Origin: Branchiostoma floridae
Taxonomy: Eukaryota > Chordata > Leptocardii > Amphioxiformes > Branchiostomatidae
Assembly (NCBI RefSeq): GCF_000003815.2
Contig: NC_049995.1
Location: 16,102,931 to 16,166,930, forward strand
Direction: 5' to 3'
Length of the DNA: 64,000 nucleotides
A model generated the notes under the pieces. That model was not told the DNA's origin. It did not search any database and saw only the letters and a list, made by a program, of their open reading frames with translations. Made by a program: the position numbers and the translations under genes. Of the stretch, positions 47,069 to 59,523 are shown piece after piece (positions within the stretch are counted from its first letter, which is position 1; every line of letters begins with the position of its first letter).

Positions 47069-47313
47069 CAAAAAGCTTATCCTGAGCTAAAAGTAAAAAG
47101 AGTACAACTTGGCTTTACGTAAATAGCTAACTTAGCCTGACGCGCAAATACATTTTCCTACCTTAGTTAGCATTCGAATATTTTTAAAATACATCTAAAA
47201 CGTTTCATTTTTGCAACACTTATGTTGCTGTTGGCTACATTTGATGTTAAAAAAAAATACAAATGTTGCCTTGCGTTTCGACGCCGTCCTTTTTCAAGTT
47301 CCGCGTCCAAACA

Positions 47314-47326
47314 AGTGCAAAGTTCA
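47314..47326 (+). promoter_or_regulatory. DR1-like site upstream of SDR copy 2
   Basis: AGTGCA-A-AGTTCA, a one-base-spaced direct repeat ending in the CAAAGTTCA form preferred by HNF4-type receptors, about 155 bases before the start codon. The aligned site before copy 3 (57679-57691) reads AGGTTC-A-AGGTTC. Confidence 0.35.
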
Positions 47327-48113
47327 CAAGCATTAAGCGTCATATAATATCAACTTATTACACAGAGCTTGGTCGCAACGAAGACTCATCAACGTCGTCC
47401 TTCCTGGTTACGGTCAGAGCCAAGGAGAGAAAACTTACGTTTGTTTTAGCCTCCAAGTATATTAAAGTCTTCTGCTAAAAGATGCCTGACTTAAGAGGAA
47501 AGGTAACCATTATCACAGGTGGGTTATGGCGAGGAAGTTTTTAAGGTTTATGTATTATGCTTCCCAGTACGGTAGATCGAGGTCTTGCCGGTACTGGTAA
47601 CTTACTAAGCTGACCCTGTGAGTTTCTAGTGTGTCCTGCAAACTCCATGCAATTTTCAAACGTACTGTAAATTGTATAATGTTTATTTTGGAGCACAAGA
47701 AAGATTCAAGAAGAAATACAGCTCCGAAAAATGTACTTCCGGTATACGGTAGACTGCAATCTTTTGTGAACTTGTATGAAGTTAAATCAGCTTATTACGC
47801 CCATTACTATGAACAAAGATGTCACTGACTCCCAACTTCGTTCGAACTTTGTTCACTAGTATCCTGTTGTTAGTCTCTACCAGACTCCGGTCTGGCGGAA
47901 AAGTAATAGGGGACTTTGGCCAAGTTAGAAATAAAAGCCTAGCAGAAGTTAACTAGCCTGAGTGGACTGACTGGCCGGCGGATAGACTGCAAAAGAATAA
48001 CATGACAACTTTAGTTGTCCCTATTTGGGCCAATTCTTCTATTTCTCTAGACAATTTTCATCCAGCTGACACGTACCCTGCTCTGCCCCTAATTGCGAAA
48101 TATCATATCATAC

Positions 48114-48735
48114 NNNNNNNNNNNNNNNNNNNNNNNNNNNNNNNNNNNNNNNNNNNNNNNNNNNNNNNNNNNNNNNNNNNNNNNNNNNNNNNNNNNNNNN
48201 NNNNNNNNNNNNNNNNNNNNNNNNNNNNNNNNNNNNNNNNNNNNNNNNNNNNNNNNNNNNNNNNNNNNNNNNNNNNNNNNNNNNNNNNNNNNNNNNNNNN
48301 NNNNNNNNNNNNNNNNNNNNNNNNNNNNNNNNNNNNNNNNNNNNNNNNNNNNNNNNNNNNNNNNNNNNNNNNNNNNNNNNNNNNNNNNNNNNNNNNNNNN
48401 NNNNNNNNNNNNNNNNNNNNNNNNNNNNNNNNNNNNNNNNNNNNNNNNNNNNNNNNNNNNNNNNNNNNNNNNNNNNNNNNNNNNNNNNNNNNNNNNNNNN
48501 NNNNNNNNNNNNNNNNNNNNNNNNNNNNNNNNNNNNNNNNNNNNNNNNNNNNNNNNNNNNNNNNNNNNNNNNNNNNNNNNNNNNNNNNNNNNNNNNNNNN
48601 NNNNNNNNNNNNNNNNNNNNNNNNNNNNNNNNNNNNNNNNNNNNNNNNNNNNNNNNNNNNNNNNNNNNNNNNNNNNNNNNNNNNNNNNNNNNNNNNNNNN
48701 NNNNNNNNNNNNNNNNNNNNNNNNNNNNNNNNNNN
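48114..48735. other. Assembly gap of 622 N
   Basis: An unbroken run of N in intron 1 of SDR copy 2, ending four bases before exon 2. The true gap length is unknown. Base quality at its edges may be poor, which matters for the single-base deletion just downstream. Confidence 1.
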
Positions 48736-49505
48736 CCAGGTGCGAGCTCAGGAATCGGGAGGGGGACAGCTGTGAATTTGCCCAGCTGGGAGCGCACCTG
48801 GCTCTGACTGGGAGGAACCAGGAAAACCTGCAGGCCACAGCAAAGGCCTGTGTGGAGGCAGGGACTCCGCAAGACAAGGTGTTTGCTTGTTTGTTTACCT
48901 GGCATATGGTAAATCTTGGTTGACTTTTCCCCCCCAAAAAAACATCTCTTTTCTTTTATGATTAGTTTCTCACTATGACTGCAGAAGCCTGAGGGTAAAT
49001 GAATTTGTTTTATTCCTGATACTAGTATTCTCAACTACATTCTGCTTCATGTCTTTTTGACAAAGTTATTTGACTTCATATCTCTCCCCCCAGATTGTGT
49101 TGGTAACAGGAGACATCTGTGATGAACAAGTGCAGAAAAACCTGGTGGAGGAAACTGTGCAGAAGTTTGGCAGGATAGATGTTCTGGTAATGGCATTATC
49201 ATGCTGAAGTTATGATCAGTTCTTCGTCTTTTAAGTATATATCTAATATGATTCCAAACTTTTCTTCCATATTGTAAAACTAGAAGTATCTCGTCTCCAG
49301 AAGTGTGACCCTACTTGATAAGGTTTCAGTTCGGAATCCTTTTTTACGATAGGATGCCGATCTGACTCTTTCTCAGAAAGGCAGCAAGCGCGTCTTCAAG
49401 CATCGTTTTCCAGATAATTCAATGTGGGTAGTATGTGAACGGTGAAAGCCCCTGACACATAAACAAAAAACGTGTGGACAATGTATGTGAATCGAGACAA
49501 GAAGT

Positions 49506-49665
49506 GTGTAACGCGTGGCGCAGCGTTTGGCTCGGGACCGAGAGGTCTCGAGTTCGATGGTGTAAAATCCTTCCGTCTAGAATTGGTGATTCTCTACAAA
49601 TCACCCGGACTCCAGGAAGGCTAGTGACATGTCAGTCACTATCAAACCAAAACCAAGCCAACTTT
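49506..49665 (+). mobile_element. tRNA-derived SINE inserted in SDR copy 2 intron 3
   Basis: CGTGGCGCAGCGTTTGGCTC and GGTCTCGAGTTCGATGG resemble tRNA A and B boxes. Copy 3 at 59240 has GAGAAGAGTTTACAAG across the same point without the insert, so insertion followed the copy 2/copy 3 duplication. Confidence 0.6.
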
Positions 49666-49759
49666 ACAAGACTGGGGCATTCATCTTCACCTTTGACATA
49701 TTACCCACAATGCGTTTCGCGGCGCAGGCCAGGCCGTATCATCGTGAACCGTCTTATTC

Positions 49760-50008
49760 ATAGGACATAAGAGTTTTCTTTTACACAACCAGTTTTTCTC
49801 ACCTGCTGACGTTTCGATGTCTGTCAGACATCTTCCTCAGAGCTTCTAACTGGAGTTCTGCTTCTCGCCGCTATATGTAGCCGATGTAGGTGGCGCTTAA
49901 ATTGCGGCGAGAACACTATTCCAAACGTGGCTGAGAAAAAACTGGTTGTGTAAAAGAAAACTCTTAATATGTCCTATGATCTACCAACCTGATGAAATTA
50001 TTTTCGGA
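49760..50008 (-). mobile_element. Retroelement-like insertion with hammerhead-like core before SDR copy 2 exon 4
   Basis: The 249-base insert is flanked by CGTCTTATTC at 49750-49759 and 50009-50018. On the minus strand 49811-49840 reads CTGAGGA, a stem-loop, then CGAAAC, which resembles the conserved core of hammerhead ribozymes found in Penelope-type elements. The insert ends 21 bases before exon 4. Confidence 0.65.
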
Positions 50009-50168
50009 CGTCTTATTCCTATCATACAGGTGAACAACGCCGGCACCGCAAGGCCTGACACTGTAGAGACGATGGACATGGCGGGCTATGACGCAGTAAT
50101 GGGCGTCAACGTTCGCAGTGCGGTGGCCCTGACTCAGTTATGCGTGCCCCATCTCACAAAGACTAAAG

Positions 50169-53100
50169 GTTTCAAGTTTCAGTTAGCACGCTGGTCCGTT
50201 GCTAGGCTATTCTTCTCGTTGCTATGATAATAGGCCACACCCACAGGCGGGTCTGAAGTGCCGCACGGCATATATACAGAAAGCAGCAGAAGTATTTCCC
50301 AAGATTACGATCGACTAGTTTATGATATAAATTAACAAAAGTATATACATGATACATGAAAATGTCAGCCTTGAAATGACGTAAAACTTAAAAAATGTCA
50401 GTGTAATACAGTGCTCAAATCCCCGCTTTTACGGGACGTGGCAAAAGTCACTTTCCGTCGCTGAACTCTGAACCCCACCGACTTTTTTTTCTCATTTACG
50501 TTGGAATCAAACATTTATACCCTTATCTAAGCTCAAACTTTCTAAAATCAATTTCTACTGTGTAGTTTCTTATGTCTGATACATTTAAAATCCTGTTCAT
50601 ATTTACCGATACTTTTTTTCTCCCATAATTCCTGAACGCACCGATAGAAAAACAAATACGAAAACCAAGATGGCGGGCGGCTTTTCCTCTTTCAAATGGA
50701 GTAGTTTTTGTTTCATTTTATCGGTAGGATCGGAAGATATCGGTCAAAATATGAAATGTGCACTTTATTCAGAGTTTCCACGCTGAAAAAGAGATGTTTT
50801 GAAGCTATAATGAGGCGGTGTTGGCATAGATGACAGAGCCTTATTAGCGCCCCTTTGTCTTCGCGGGCACTTTCATGCAAATCATCTCTTTGTGCCTGTG
50901 CTGGGAGCGGGGTTTTCAACTGTAAATCAAAGTCTCTGAAATCGTTTGGTGTGTGTATTCAGTATGTTTGCCCTGTAAGTTACAAGCAATGAGTTTTGGT
51001 CAAAGCTGCTTGTTTTAAGCTAGTTTTGGACGAACCACTTTTTTTTCACTATCGTTCCGTAATTTGATTTGATTGTGTATTAAACGCAACTATATTCTGG
51101 GCATCGGTTACATGAATCAGACTTAAGTTTTCATTAAGTTTTCGTGACCGCTTGGGAAATCAAACATGGCGCCCGCCGGTTCATCTCAGGTCAATGGGAT
51201 AGTCTACTGTATTGCGGTGGGAAATGTTGCGTGCGGTTTCGGATTGTTTTCTTTATTAAACTAAACAGAACGTTAGTTAATTCATTTCAGGACTTTTTTT
51301 TCAAAATGACCAGAACATATTTCAAAGAATATGTGACTCAATTAGATAATTTGTCTCAAAATAAATGGTGCCTGTGTTTTTTTAATGTACAACTCACCCA
51401 TGCTGCTACAAATGATGTTACCCAAGCGGGATGATTGTTGTCAAGAACTGACGGCGTCGGTAATTCGTAACAATTTACAAAGCACCTTTTTGAAAAGGTC
51501 TAAAATGCCAGTTCAGGATTACAAATAAACTTTAAGGTTGGTCTACAACCTGGGCAATGATTGGAGAGAAAAACATACAAACTGGGACTGGCCATGGACA
51601 GTTTGATAAATGGTGTCTTCTATTTGAGCACAGTGGCGCTCGGTGTAACCAAAACGTTCCAACTGTTGCGCTATCTTGTTCTATTTTATCGGAAGGAACT
51701 TTCAAACCGTATCCTGTCAATAATTTGTCGCTGAAAAGTGGCTTGGTAAAGCTGTTTATATTACAAATACGTTCAGTTTGGAATGTTTTACTACTACTAG
51801 CGCCATATTGAATCTTTTGCCGTCGAAACCCAGCACTAGTAAATCGTCCAACTTCACCAGCGGCGAGCTGACTGATATATATATATATTTTTTTTGATGA
51901 TGGAATATCTTTGGGTATTTTGACCATAAGATGGACAAAACTATACTGAAAATCCTGTTGGTTTTGAGTCAGGCAACGAATTGGTATTGTTAAAACGTGC
52001 TAATGTAATAACAATTGAAACCAGCGGCAGGTAACGCATATGAATAGCAACGTTGACACAGGGGAGACATCGTAACATAAACATTACTACGGCCCGCCTT
52101 TTAAATTTTCAACCAATAACGGACAGTTTCCAATGGAGACAACAGTGATTGACACCTAATTATCATCAATATTCATGTCCCACAAGTGGGGATTTTTCAT
52201 GCCCTTTTGGACCATCGTGTAGAATCTTTCACGCTTCCAAGTGGGTTCGCTTAAAAGGCTGGGCTGTCTACCAGGCCAGGCTACCTGGCCTCTCTACCTG
52301 GCCTGGCTATCACGTCAGGCTACTCAGATCCCCCCATTCACAGCCGCATCATATGGCACACCAAAATAGCTGATTGACAGGCATAGTATTTGCTAATCTC
52401 CAACCCTGCCAGTGACCTGAGGTTGGCCTGTCCACTGGCTGGACCCTTTGGGAATGTGTCTGGGAGGCCTTCCTTGCAGCGTACAACCCCTTCCAAGTAC
52501 GTTTGAGCAGCGGCAGGAAATGTAGGTGATAGAAATGTCAAAGGAGAATACCCCTGAGACATAGGGAAATCAGGCCCTGAAAGTGTTGCGAAAACGAGAC
52601 AATGGTCGAGACGAAAACTAAGAACAGCTCAGGGCAGCCGCCAGGCAATCCCTGGCCCATTGAAATGTATACAAAAAGGCACAGAAAGACAGTGCCAATA
52701 ACTCACCTTTCTGACGCCACTGGCATACAAACGTACCCTCATATGAAAGCTTATCATCTCAGTTGTGATAATACCCTACTGTCATTATAAATCTTACGGC
52801 ATAATTTCTAGACAAATACACCAAAACCCTCCCACCCCCTCAAACTCATAACCACCAAGAAGAGAAGAGGCCCTTTCATAGCCAGAAAATAGTCCCAACT
52901 TCACATCCCTGATAACCCAAAATCTCAGCTTTTCGGCCATAATCATAAAGTAGATTTAACCCTCTCCGGTCACATTGACCTCAAAACTGCCAGAATTTCT
53001 ACCCATTTTTTCCAAGAAAAAAAATCTTCAATTTTAGACCCGCAGCAACATTCGACCACCATCAACTTGCACGGCGGATCACTAGCGGATCAGGGGCCTT

Positions 53101-53296
53101 CGAATTCATTACCTTTGACATCACCCACAATTCCTGTCTGCGCGCAAGCGTACTTGGAAACGTGAAAGAGCTTATGTCAAAGGCGAATGGAACAGGAGTG
53201 TTTGTCTCGATGATTTGACATGCCACTTGTACTTCCACAAATGTACATTATCCAAAGTCTTAGACCATCATGTAACCGATTGTTTACCACTTTCAG
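50169..53296. other. Large SDR copy 2 intron 4, no gene recognised
   Basis: The intron is 3.1 kb against 0.77 kb in copy 1. It holds a SINE-like block at 52250-52330, a partial family D MITE at 53098-53180 and otherwise unassigned AT-rich sequence. Short open frames here have no recognisable motif. Confidence 0.6.
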
Positions 53297-54603
53297 GTGC
53301 TATTGTGAATGTGTCCAGTGTGCGTGCGATACGAGCGGTAAGTATTTCTTTGTAACCGGTAATAAGGAAGTTCGCGATGTCACGTGCGCATGAGCAACGT
53401 GATACGTTCTGTGTAATGCAAGCGCCTGGCCGTGGACATGACCCGACACCAGTAAACAGTGCCGCATCAAGAGGGAGAGGGATGGATTTGCGTAATCAAA
53501 AAGTAGCCACGATGAAAATTTAGCGGTCGTTAAAACCTCTAAATGTAAGTTATCGTTATAAAATTAAGAATTGGGAACTGCCATGCATTTTGATCCCGTG
53601 CACAGTTTGACGTTTGCACCGAAAAAGGCTACTAGAAATAGGCCGCGTTTGCCGGACGCTTAGAGACGCGCCCAACGGCCCGTTAATTGATTTATGGCGT
53701 AAATGATCTGAACTCTACTGTCTTTGTGCAGAAAATGAGCGGATTAGTTTTATTGCCTATGTTTTTTAAACACATTCAGGTCAGTTTAGGGCTTGCAGGA
53801 ACATAGATATATATCATCAACATACAAGGCAATATCTATATTGCCTTGAATTAATTCTAAGGCTATCATATTTGTAATAAATCACTCATTTACGATAAAA
53901 AGAAGTCCTGCAAGATCTTGAGTGTAGTTCTTCCCGTACCAGATGGTGCATAAGGCGGCGCCCATCTCCGTTTCTGTAGCCCCGGGCCACACAGCTTTGT
54001 ACAATCACTACACCAGGGGTCTTGTCAGAGGAAAACATCATGTACCAAATGCAAGTATTTGGTATGCCTCGACCGGGGATCGAACTCACGACCTACTGAA
54101 TGCAAGGCGAACTCTCAACCCAATATCGCAATTCAGCTAACCAGCAGCAAAGAAAAAAAAATCATTCATTTATCATTCACCCACTCGGCTATTGCACCGT
54201 TTTCTCCGTAACAAGGCAGGTAGATCTTACACGACATTGCAGGACTGTACCAAAAATGCCCCAAGGGTTTACGATATCATACGACGATCGTACGAAGATT
54301 GTGACCTGACTCTTATTCATACAATCATATTTTTCAGTTTCCGTCCGGTCTTTCATACAGCATGAGTAAGGCTGCAGTCGACCAGTTTACGAGATGCGTT
54401 GCGCTCGGTCAGTGAAATTATCTAAATCTGATATTATTAGTGGCACCTCTTATGAATATGAGGATGAACTGAACTGAACTGAACTGACTTTCCACTTAGA
54501 TTCTCTAGGACTGAATTGTAGTTCTTGAGGTCGAATCGCCTTAAAGGTGGGGTTACACATGCGTATATATTCAAGTCTGTTTGAGGTGCGTATGAAGCTC
54601 TTG

Positions 54604-54795
54604 GTCTCTACCAGGCTCCACAGGTCGCGGGAAACATGGTACAAAATTAGACAAATATAGATACATAACATGCCAGATGAGTTAGCTGACCGAGAAGTAT
54701 GGTTAGCGACCCAGCTAATTCGTCTCTTATGTCACCTGTTTACGTTTGTCCAATTTCTAATACTTTTATAACGACCTGTGGGGCCTGGTGGAGGC
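54604..54795. mobile_element. Palindromic MITE in SDR copy 2 intron 6
   Basis: Imperfect inverted ends GTCTCTACCAGGCTCCACAGGT and CCTGTGGGGCCTGGTGGAGGC with inner arms around AGCTGACC and GTTAGCGACCCAGCT. Related left ends lie at 47872 and 58219 in intron 1 of copies 2 and 3. Confidence 0.65.
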
Positions 54796-54917
54796 AAATA
54801 CTCCCATGCGCGTCTCATACGGACTTAAATATATACGCAGGTGTGACCCCACCTTAATAGTGCTATCTTGATTGAATTACCCTTAATGCTATTTTGAGTG
54901 TTTAGCTTTATGTTCTG

Positions 54918-55112
54918 TAAAGCTAAGGGCACGACCCGCCGTACGTGCAATTTTTCCGTACGTTTTTTGGGAAGCCACGTCCGCCACGTATTTCAGATTC
55001 TGACAACGTTCAGGTTGTACAGGGCAGGCGCGTCGCCCGTACTGGCACGTAGGTGGGGGTGGGGGCGAATCGATATCCCCAGCCCAAATACACAAAGTTT
55101 TGCCTGAAATGT
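54918..55112 (+). mobile_element. MITE family A, truncated copy in SDR copy 2 intron 6
   Basis: Starts TAAAGCTAAGGGCACGACCC and follows the family interior to CACAAAGTTTTGCCTG, then stops. The right half is absent. Confidence 0.75.
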
Positions 55113-56048
55113 TATAAAGAATCGGAAGTCGGATAATTGTGGAAATTGCACCAAAAACAACAACTTTCACCCTTCGAATCTTCTATAGCGTTTGATATCC
55201 GGTTCTTTTGAGAAATACAGCCGTGTTTTAGTTATTTTACTTTCCCTTAAGACTTGAACTACTTTCCATCTTTCAGAACTGGCTTCCAAGCAAATCAGGG
55301 TCAACTCTGTCGTGTAAGTACGTTAAGCTTGTTTCTTGAATAGAATGCATGTTAAAGTAATAACTATTCACATTTTTTGGGTCCTTTTTATTACAAACCA
55401 CAAAAAAAGAATTGTTTTTGGTATTTAAGTTGATGGAAAATCTTCCTTTGACTATCGTTGCGCTGGACTAGTAGTTGCTTCAGACATGATTGCGTTTTGA
55501 ATGCAACTCTTCGAACGTTTTGTACGCATTCTTATTAATTATGCACCCCCCCCCCCCCCCACACACACACAGCCCTGGTGTGATTCCGACGGAGATTTTC
55601 AAACGAACAGGAATGAGTGAAAAGGATTATACCAAGGTACTAGAGTTGTCTTGTCTACTTAGAGCAGTATATATACATACTTACGTATCCACGTATCAAC
55701 AATCCTCTACGAAAATAACCCTGACTTTTATATATTTAGAATAGATGCATAGTGCTGGTTTGAAGTAAATTTAGATACCGCATGTTAGATAACGTTACAT
55801 GTACGGTAAGATATTGTCGTTGTTGCTTTAGATGTATGTGAATAATATTATGTTTTTCCCCCCATTTTCGCATAACTATAGCTTCTGGAACATTCCAAGT
55901 CGACCCACGCCCTGGGTAGGGTCGGGGAAGTTTCCGAAGTCGCGAAGACCATCGATCGCCTTCCTGGCCTCGTCGGACGCCTCCTTCATCACCGGGGCAC
56001 AGGTGCCTGTGGACGGGGGGATGCAAGTCATGTGTCCGCGTTAGACCT

Positions 56049-56197
56049 AGCCTGGGTACCATAGTGCGCTCCGGCGTTCATATGCAGTCGCTTCTAGCTC
56101 TGACGTTCATTATACACTACTGATATACAGTCGCTTCTCTGTGTTGATAGCAGAAGCGAACATAGGAGCGAACTACTATCCGGATGGTACCCAGGCT
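56049..56197. mobile_element. Palindromic MITE directly after the SDR copy 2 stop
   Basis: AGCCTGGGTACCATAGT is mirrored by a GGATGGTACCCAGGCT end, with GCAGTCGCTTCT-type inner arms. A related end is at 32680-32765. Confidence 0.7.
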
Positions 56198-57441
56198 TCG
56201 TTAGACCTACGTCACATTTCCAAACCGTGGCCCGGGCTAAAGGAATTAATAGAAAGTTTATTTGCGAGTTCATGCCCGTAGGCTAATTGCAAGTACATAT
56301 GGTACAAACAAGAGAGGGAATATTCAAGTAACAATGAACTGTGATAAATATTATTACACAAAGAGACTACTCGAATACTAGTGTTGACTATATCTAGATA
56401 TGTCAATAGATTAATGAACAATAAACAATAAGATCTTTACCTGCCCTTAAACCCGAGTGTGGCAGTAGAGTATGAAGTTTGATGCTTATCATTTTTTCTG
56501 TACAATGATGCGGTTTATCGGGTATGCAATTGCAAACTTGTAAATCGCATAAGGCCACAGCAAGTAAATTTTATGGATGACATCCTATGCAGAGTGCAAA
56601 AATGAGGATAGCGCGAAAAAAAACCAAGATGGGTAAAAAAAAAAGAAGATGGCTAGAAATTGACACCATAAACATCGTAACAATATTTGAAGTGACAAAA
56701 AAGTGAACAAGTGTAGTAAAAGTGATACTAGTGTGGTACACTGGTATCACTTGCCAAGCCGGCAACCACATTTCATTTCTTCTATATTGTTGGCACTTTC
56801 ACAACTATCCAACAAGTTTCACTTCTGCAACTATAGTCATAGCTACCTTCCTAGTGTCACTTCTACAAGTATGATTATCAGGCTACAACACAATATGTTT
56901 GCCTATTTTGGTCTATCTGACCATCCCCAAAGAGGAAAAAAAATCTTGTTTTTTTTTCTGAAATCAGGCGAAAATTAATGCGCGCGCTGATTTACTTGTT
57001 GTGGCCTAATGGCATAACACACCAGGTTTATAACGCTAGTTCACCTTTATCCGTGGAGAAACCTATATCGTTGTTTTTAAAAACATGATATTGGGGGATA
57101 TCAAGTCGATGGACGGTTCTTTCAAACTGTAGTATTTTGAAAATATTGCAGTTTGAAACCACTGTCAGTTGACTTAAAATCCATAAATGCCCTGTTTTTA
57201 GAAACAACGGATATAGGTTACCCTACGGATAAAGGCGAACCAACGTTACTGAAGAGTACAGGCTGCATATCGTGACAGATTTAACTGATCCACTTACACC
57301 AGGAAGGACCTATATATATATGCTCTTTTCCGTATGCGTGATGGGTTCTTTTACGTGCTCGAGGTGTGGCTAGTCTAAAACACAGGACCAACATCTGCTT
57401 GGAGAACTTGGACGAAGGGAGGAGGTAAGGTTACGTCACGG

Positions 57442-57454
57442 AGGTCAATGACCT
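57442..57454 (+). promoter_or_regulatory. Perfect IR1 nuclear-receptor-type palindrome upstream of SDR copy 3
   Basis: AGGTCA-A-TGACCT, the counterpart of the element before copy 2, in an aligned block that also shares a TACGTCAC motif upstream and AGCTTATCC downstream. It lies about 380 bases before the start codon. Confidence 0.4.
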
Positions 57455-57834
57455 CAGAAAGCTTATCCAGCGTAACGTAAACTTTGGCTTCACGTAAACT
57501 AGCTAAAGCATCGCATACTGATACAATCCCCTGCCTAGTTCCCATTGAAATATTTTAAGATACATTAAAAAATGTTTCATTTTTGCAACACTTATGATGT
57601 TTTTTACATCTGATGCAAAAAAATTAAAATGTTGCTTTGCGTTTCGATGCCGTCCTTGTTCAAGTTCCGTGTCCAAACAGGTTCAAGGTTCATAAGAATT
57701 ACACGTGATATATCAATTGAACTTGGTCGCTGCAAGGACGTTATATACTGGTCAATGTCTTTGGTCACTGTCAGAGCCAAGGAGAGAAAACTTACGTCTG
57801 TTTTAGGCTCGAAGTTGAAGTCTTCTGCCCAAGG

Positions 57835-59485
57835 ATGCCTGACTTAAGAGGAAAGGTAACCATTATCACAGGTGAGTTAAAGTTATGTATTACGTTTCCC
57901 GGTATGTTCGATCGAGGTCTCACCGCTACTGGTAACTTACCTGACCCTGTGACGTTCCAATGTATCATCCAAACTCCATGCAGTATACACATAGGTGAGG
58001 TGACACAAACGTTATGTAGATTGCATGTATCATGTTTATTTTGGAGGACAAGAAAGATTTGAAGCAGAATTGCAGCTCAAAAGAACGTACTTCCGGTATA
58101 TGGTATACGTAGACTGCAATCTTTTTGTGAACTTGCGTGAAGTTAAAATCAGCATAAGGTTATTACGACCATTACTATGAACTTCATTCGAACTTTGTTC
58201 ACTAGTACCCTGTTCTTAGTCTCCACCAGAATCCGACCTAACGGAATAGGGGACTTTTGGGCCAATTTAGGAATGAAAGTCTAACAGGAGTCAGTAATTG
58301 GCCTAGGAGTGAACTGACTGGCCGGTGGATTGACCGAAAAAGACTGAAATCCCATTGCAACTAATTTGGATCATATTTTTCATCTGAGCTAAAAAAAATA
58401 ACACATCTGCTTGGAGACTTACCTGTTCTGCCCCTTGTGCGAACTGACTCTCCCTCCCTCCAGGTGCTAGTTCAGGTATCGGGAGGGGGACAGCTGTGGA
58501 ATTTGCCCAGCTGGGAGCGCACCTGGCTCTGACTGGGAGGAACCAGGAAAACCTGCAGGCCACAGCAAAGGCCTGTGTGGAGGCAGGGACTCCGCAAGAC
58601 AAGGTGTTTGTTTGTTTGTTTGCTTGTTAGCTTGTTTGTTTGCTTGTTGTTTTTACCTGGCATTGACTTCCTCCCCCCAAACATTATGACTGTAGAAGCC
58701 TGCAGGTGGAGCAAATTTGTTTTCCTGATATTTCTTTACTACATTATGCTTCATGTCTTTCTGACCTTCGGCTTGTATCTTACAATGAAAACATTTTTTT
58801 TTTCATTTGACTCTGCATCTCTCCCCCCAGATTCTGCTTGTGACAGGAGACATCTGTGATGAACAAGTGCAGAAAAACCTGGTGGAACAAACTGTGCAGA
58901 AGTTTGGCAGGATAGATGTCTTGGTGAAGGATTTAACTTATATTTAGTCCCAGTCTTAGAACAGAAGCATACTTAATATGACTCAAAATTCGTATGTCAT
59001 AACTACTTAAAACTTGAAACATTACGTCTCCATACTTAATGTATTGTATCAATTTCAAAGGTCTCGGTTCGGAGTTTTTCAAGATAGAGTGCCCATTTGA
59101 CTCTTGGACCGTTTAAAAGTCCCCAAACATCATTTTGCGGACAATTTAATGTGAGTAATTTGTAAAGAGTAAAGGCCCATGAGACATAAACAAATCACGA
59201 CTGGACATTGTTATGCGAATCGAGTCAATGATCGAGACGAGAAGAGTTTACAAGTCAGGGGCATTCACCTTTTACATGTTACCCACAATGCAGTTCGCTG
59301 CGCGCGCGAACTTGAATCTTTAATCACCTTATCCCTATCCTAACAGGTGAACAACGCCGGCATCGGAGGTCCCGTTACCATAGAGACGATTGACATGGCG
59401 ACCTACGACAGAATCATGAACGTCAACGTTCGAAGTGTGGTGACCTTGACTCAGCTGTGCATCCCACATCTCGCAAAAACTCAAG
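57835..59485 (+). CDS. SDR copy 3, first four exons; the rest not found in window
   Basis: Exons 57835-57871, 58464-58603, 58831-58923 and 59347-59485 encode the first 137 residues of a classical SDR. They include TGASSGIG and the canonical N-N-A-G, with no frameshift. The upstream flank and intron 1 are clearly related to copy 2. No match to exons 5-9 (the VNVSS, YxxxK and PG segments) is seen between 59486 and 64000. Either intron 4 exceeds 4.5 kb and continues past the edge, or the gene is truncated by the satellite arrays. Function is as for copy 1: NAD(P)-dependent oxidoreductase, substrate unknown. Confidence 0.8.
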
Positions 59486-59523
59486 GTTAAAGATCCGAAA
59501 TAATGACTTAACATGTGACTTGA

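Larger units (their letters stand above)
47482..56044 (+). pseudogene. SDR copy 2, all nine exons present but two frameshifts (pseudogene or sequence errors)
   Basis: Exons match copy 1 one for one: 47482-47518, 48740-48878, 49094-49186, 50030-50168, 53297-53337, 54338-54407, 55277-55313, 55573-55636 and 55882-56044. All splice sites are intact. N-N-A-G, the Ser of the catalytic tetrad and Y-S-M-S-K are present. Exon 2 is 139 bases, not 140: one G is missing in GCTGTGGAATTT, which shifts the frame. Exon 9 carries a 4-base tandem duplication (ATCGATCG where copy 1 has ATCG), a second shift; after it the old frame resumes to a TAG. The two do not compensate each other usefully. Exon 2 begins four bases after an assembly gap, so the first shift may be a sequencing error. 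Intron 4 has grown to 3.1 kb. Confidence 0.6.

Noticed and set aside
48002-49034. Long frames of about 250-300 codons around 48100-48900
   Set aside because: They run through the assembly gap, where N bases hide any stop codon.
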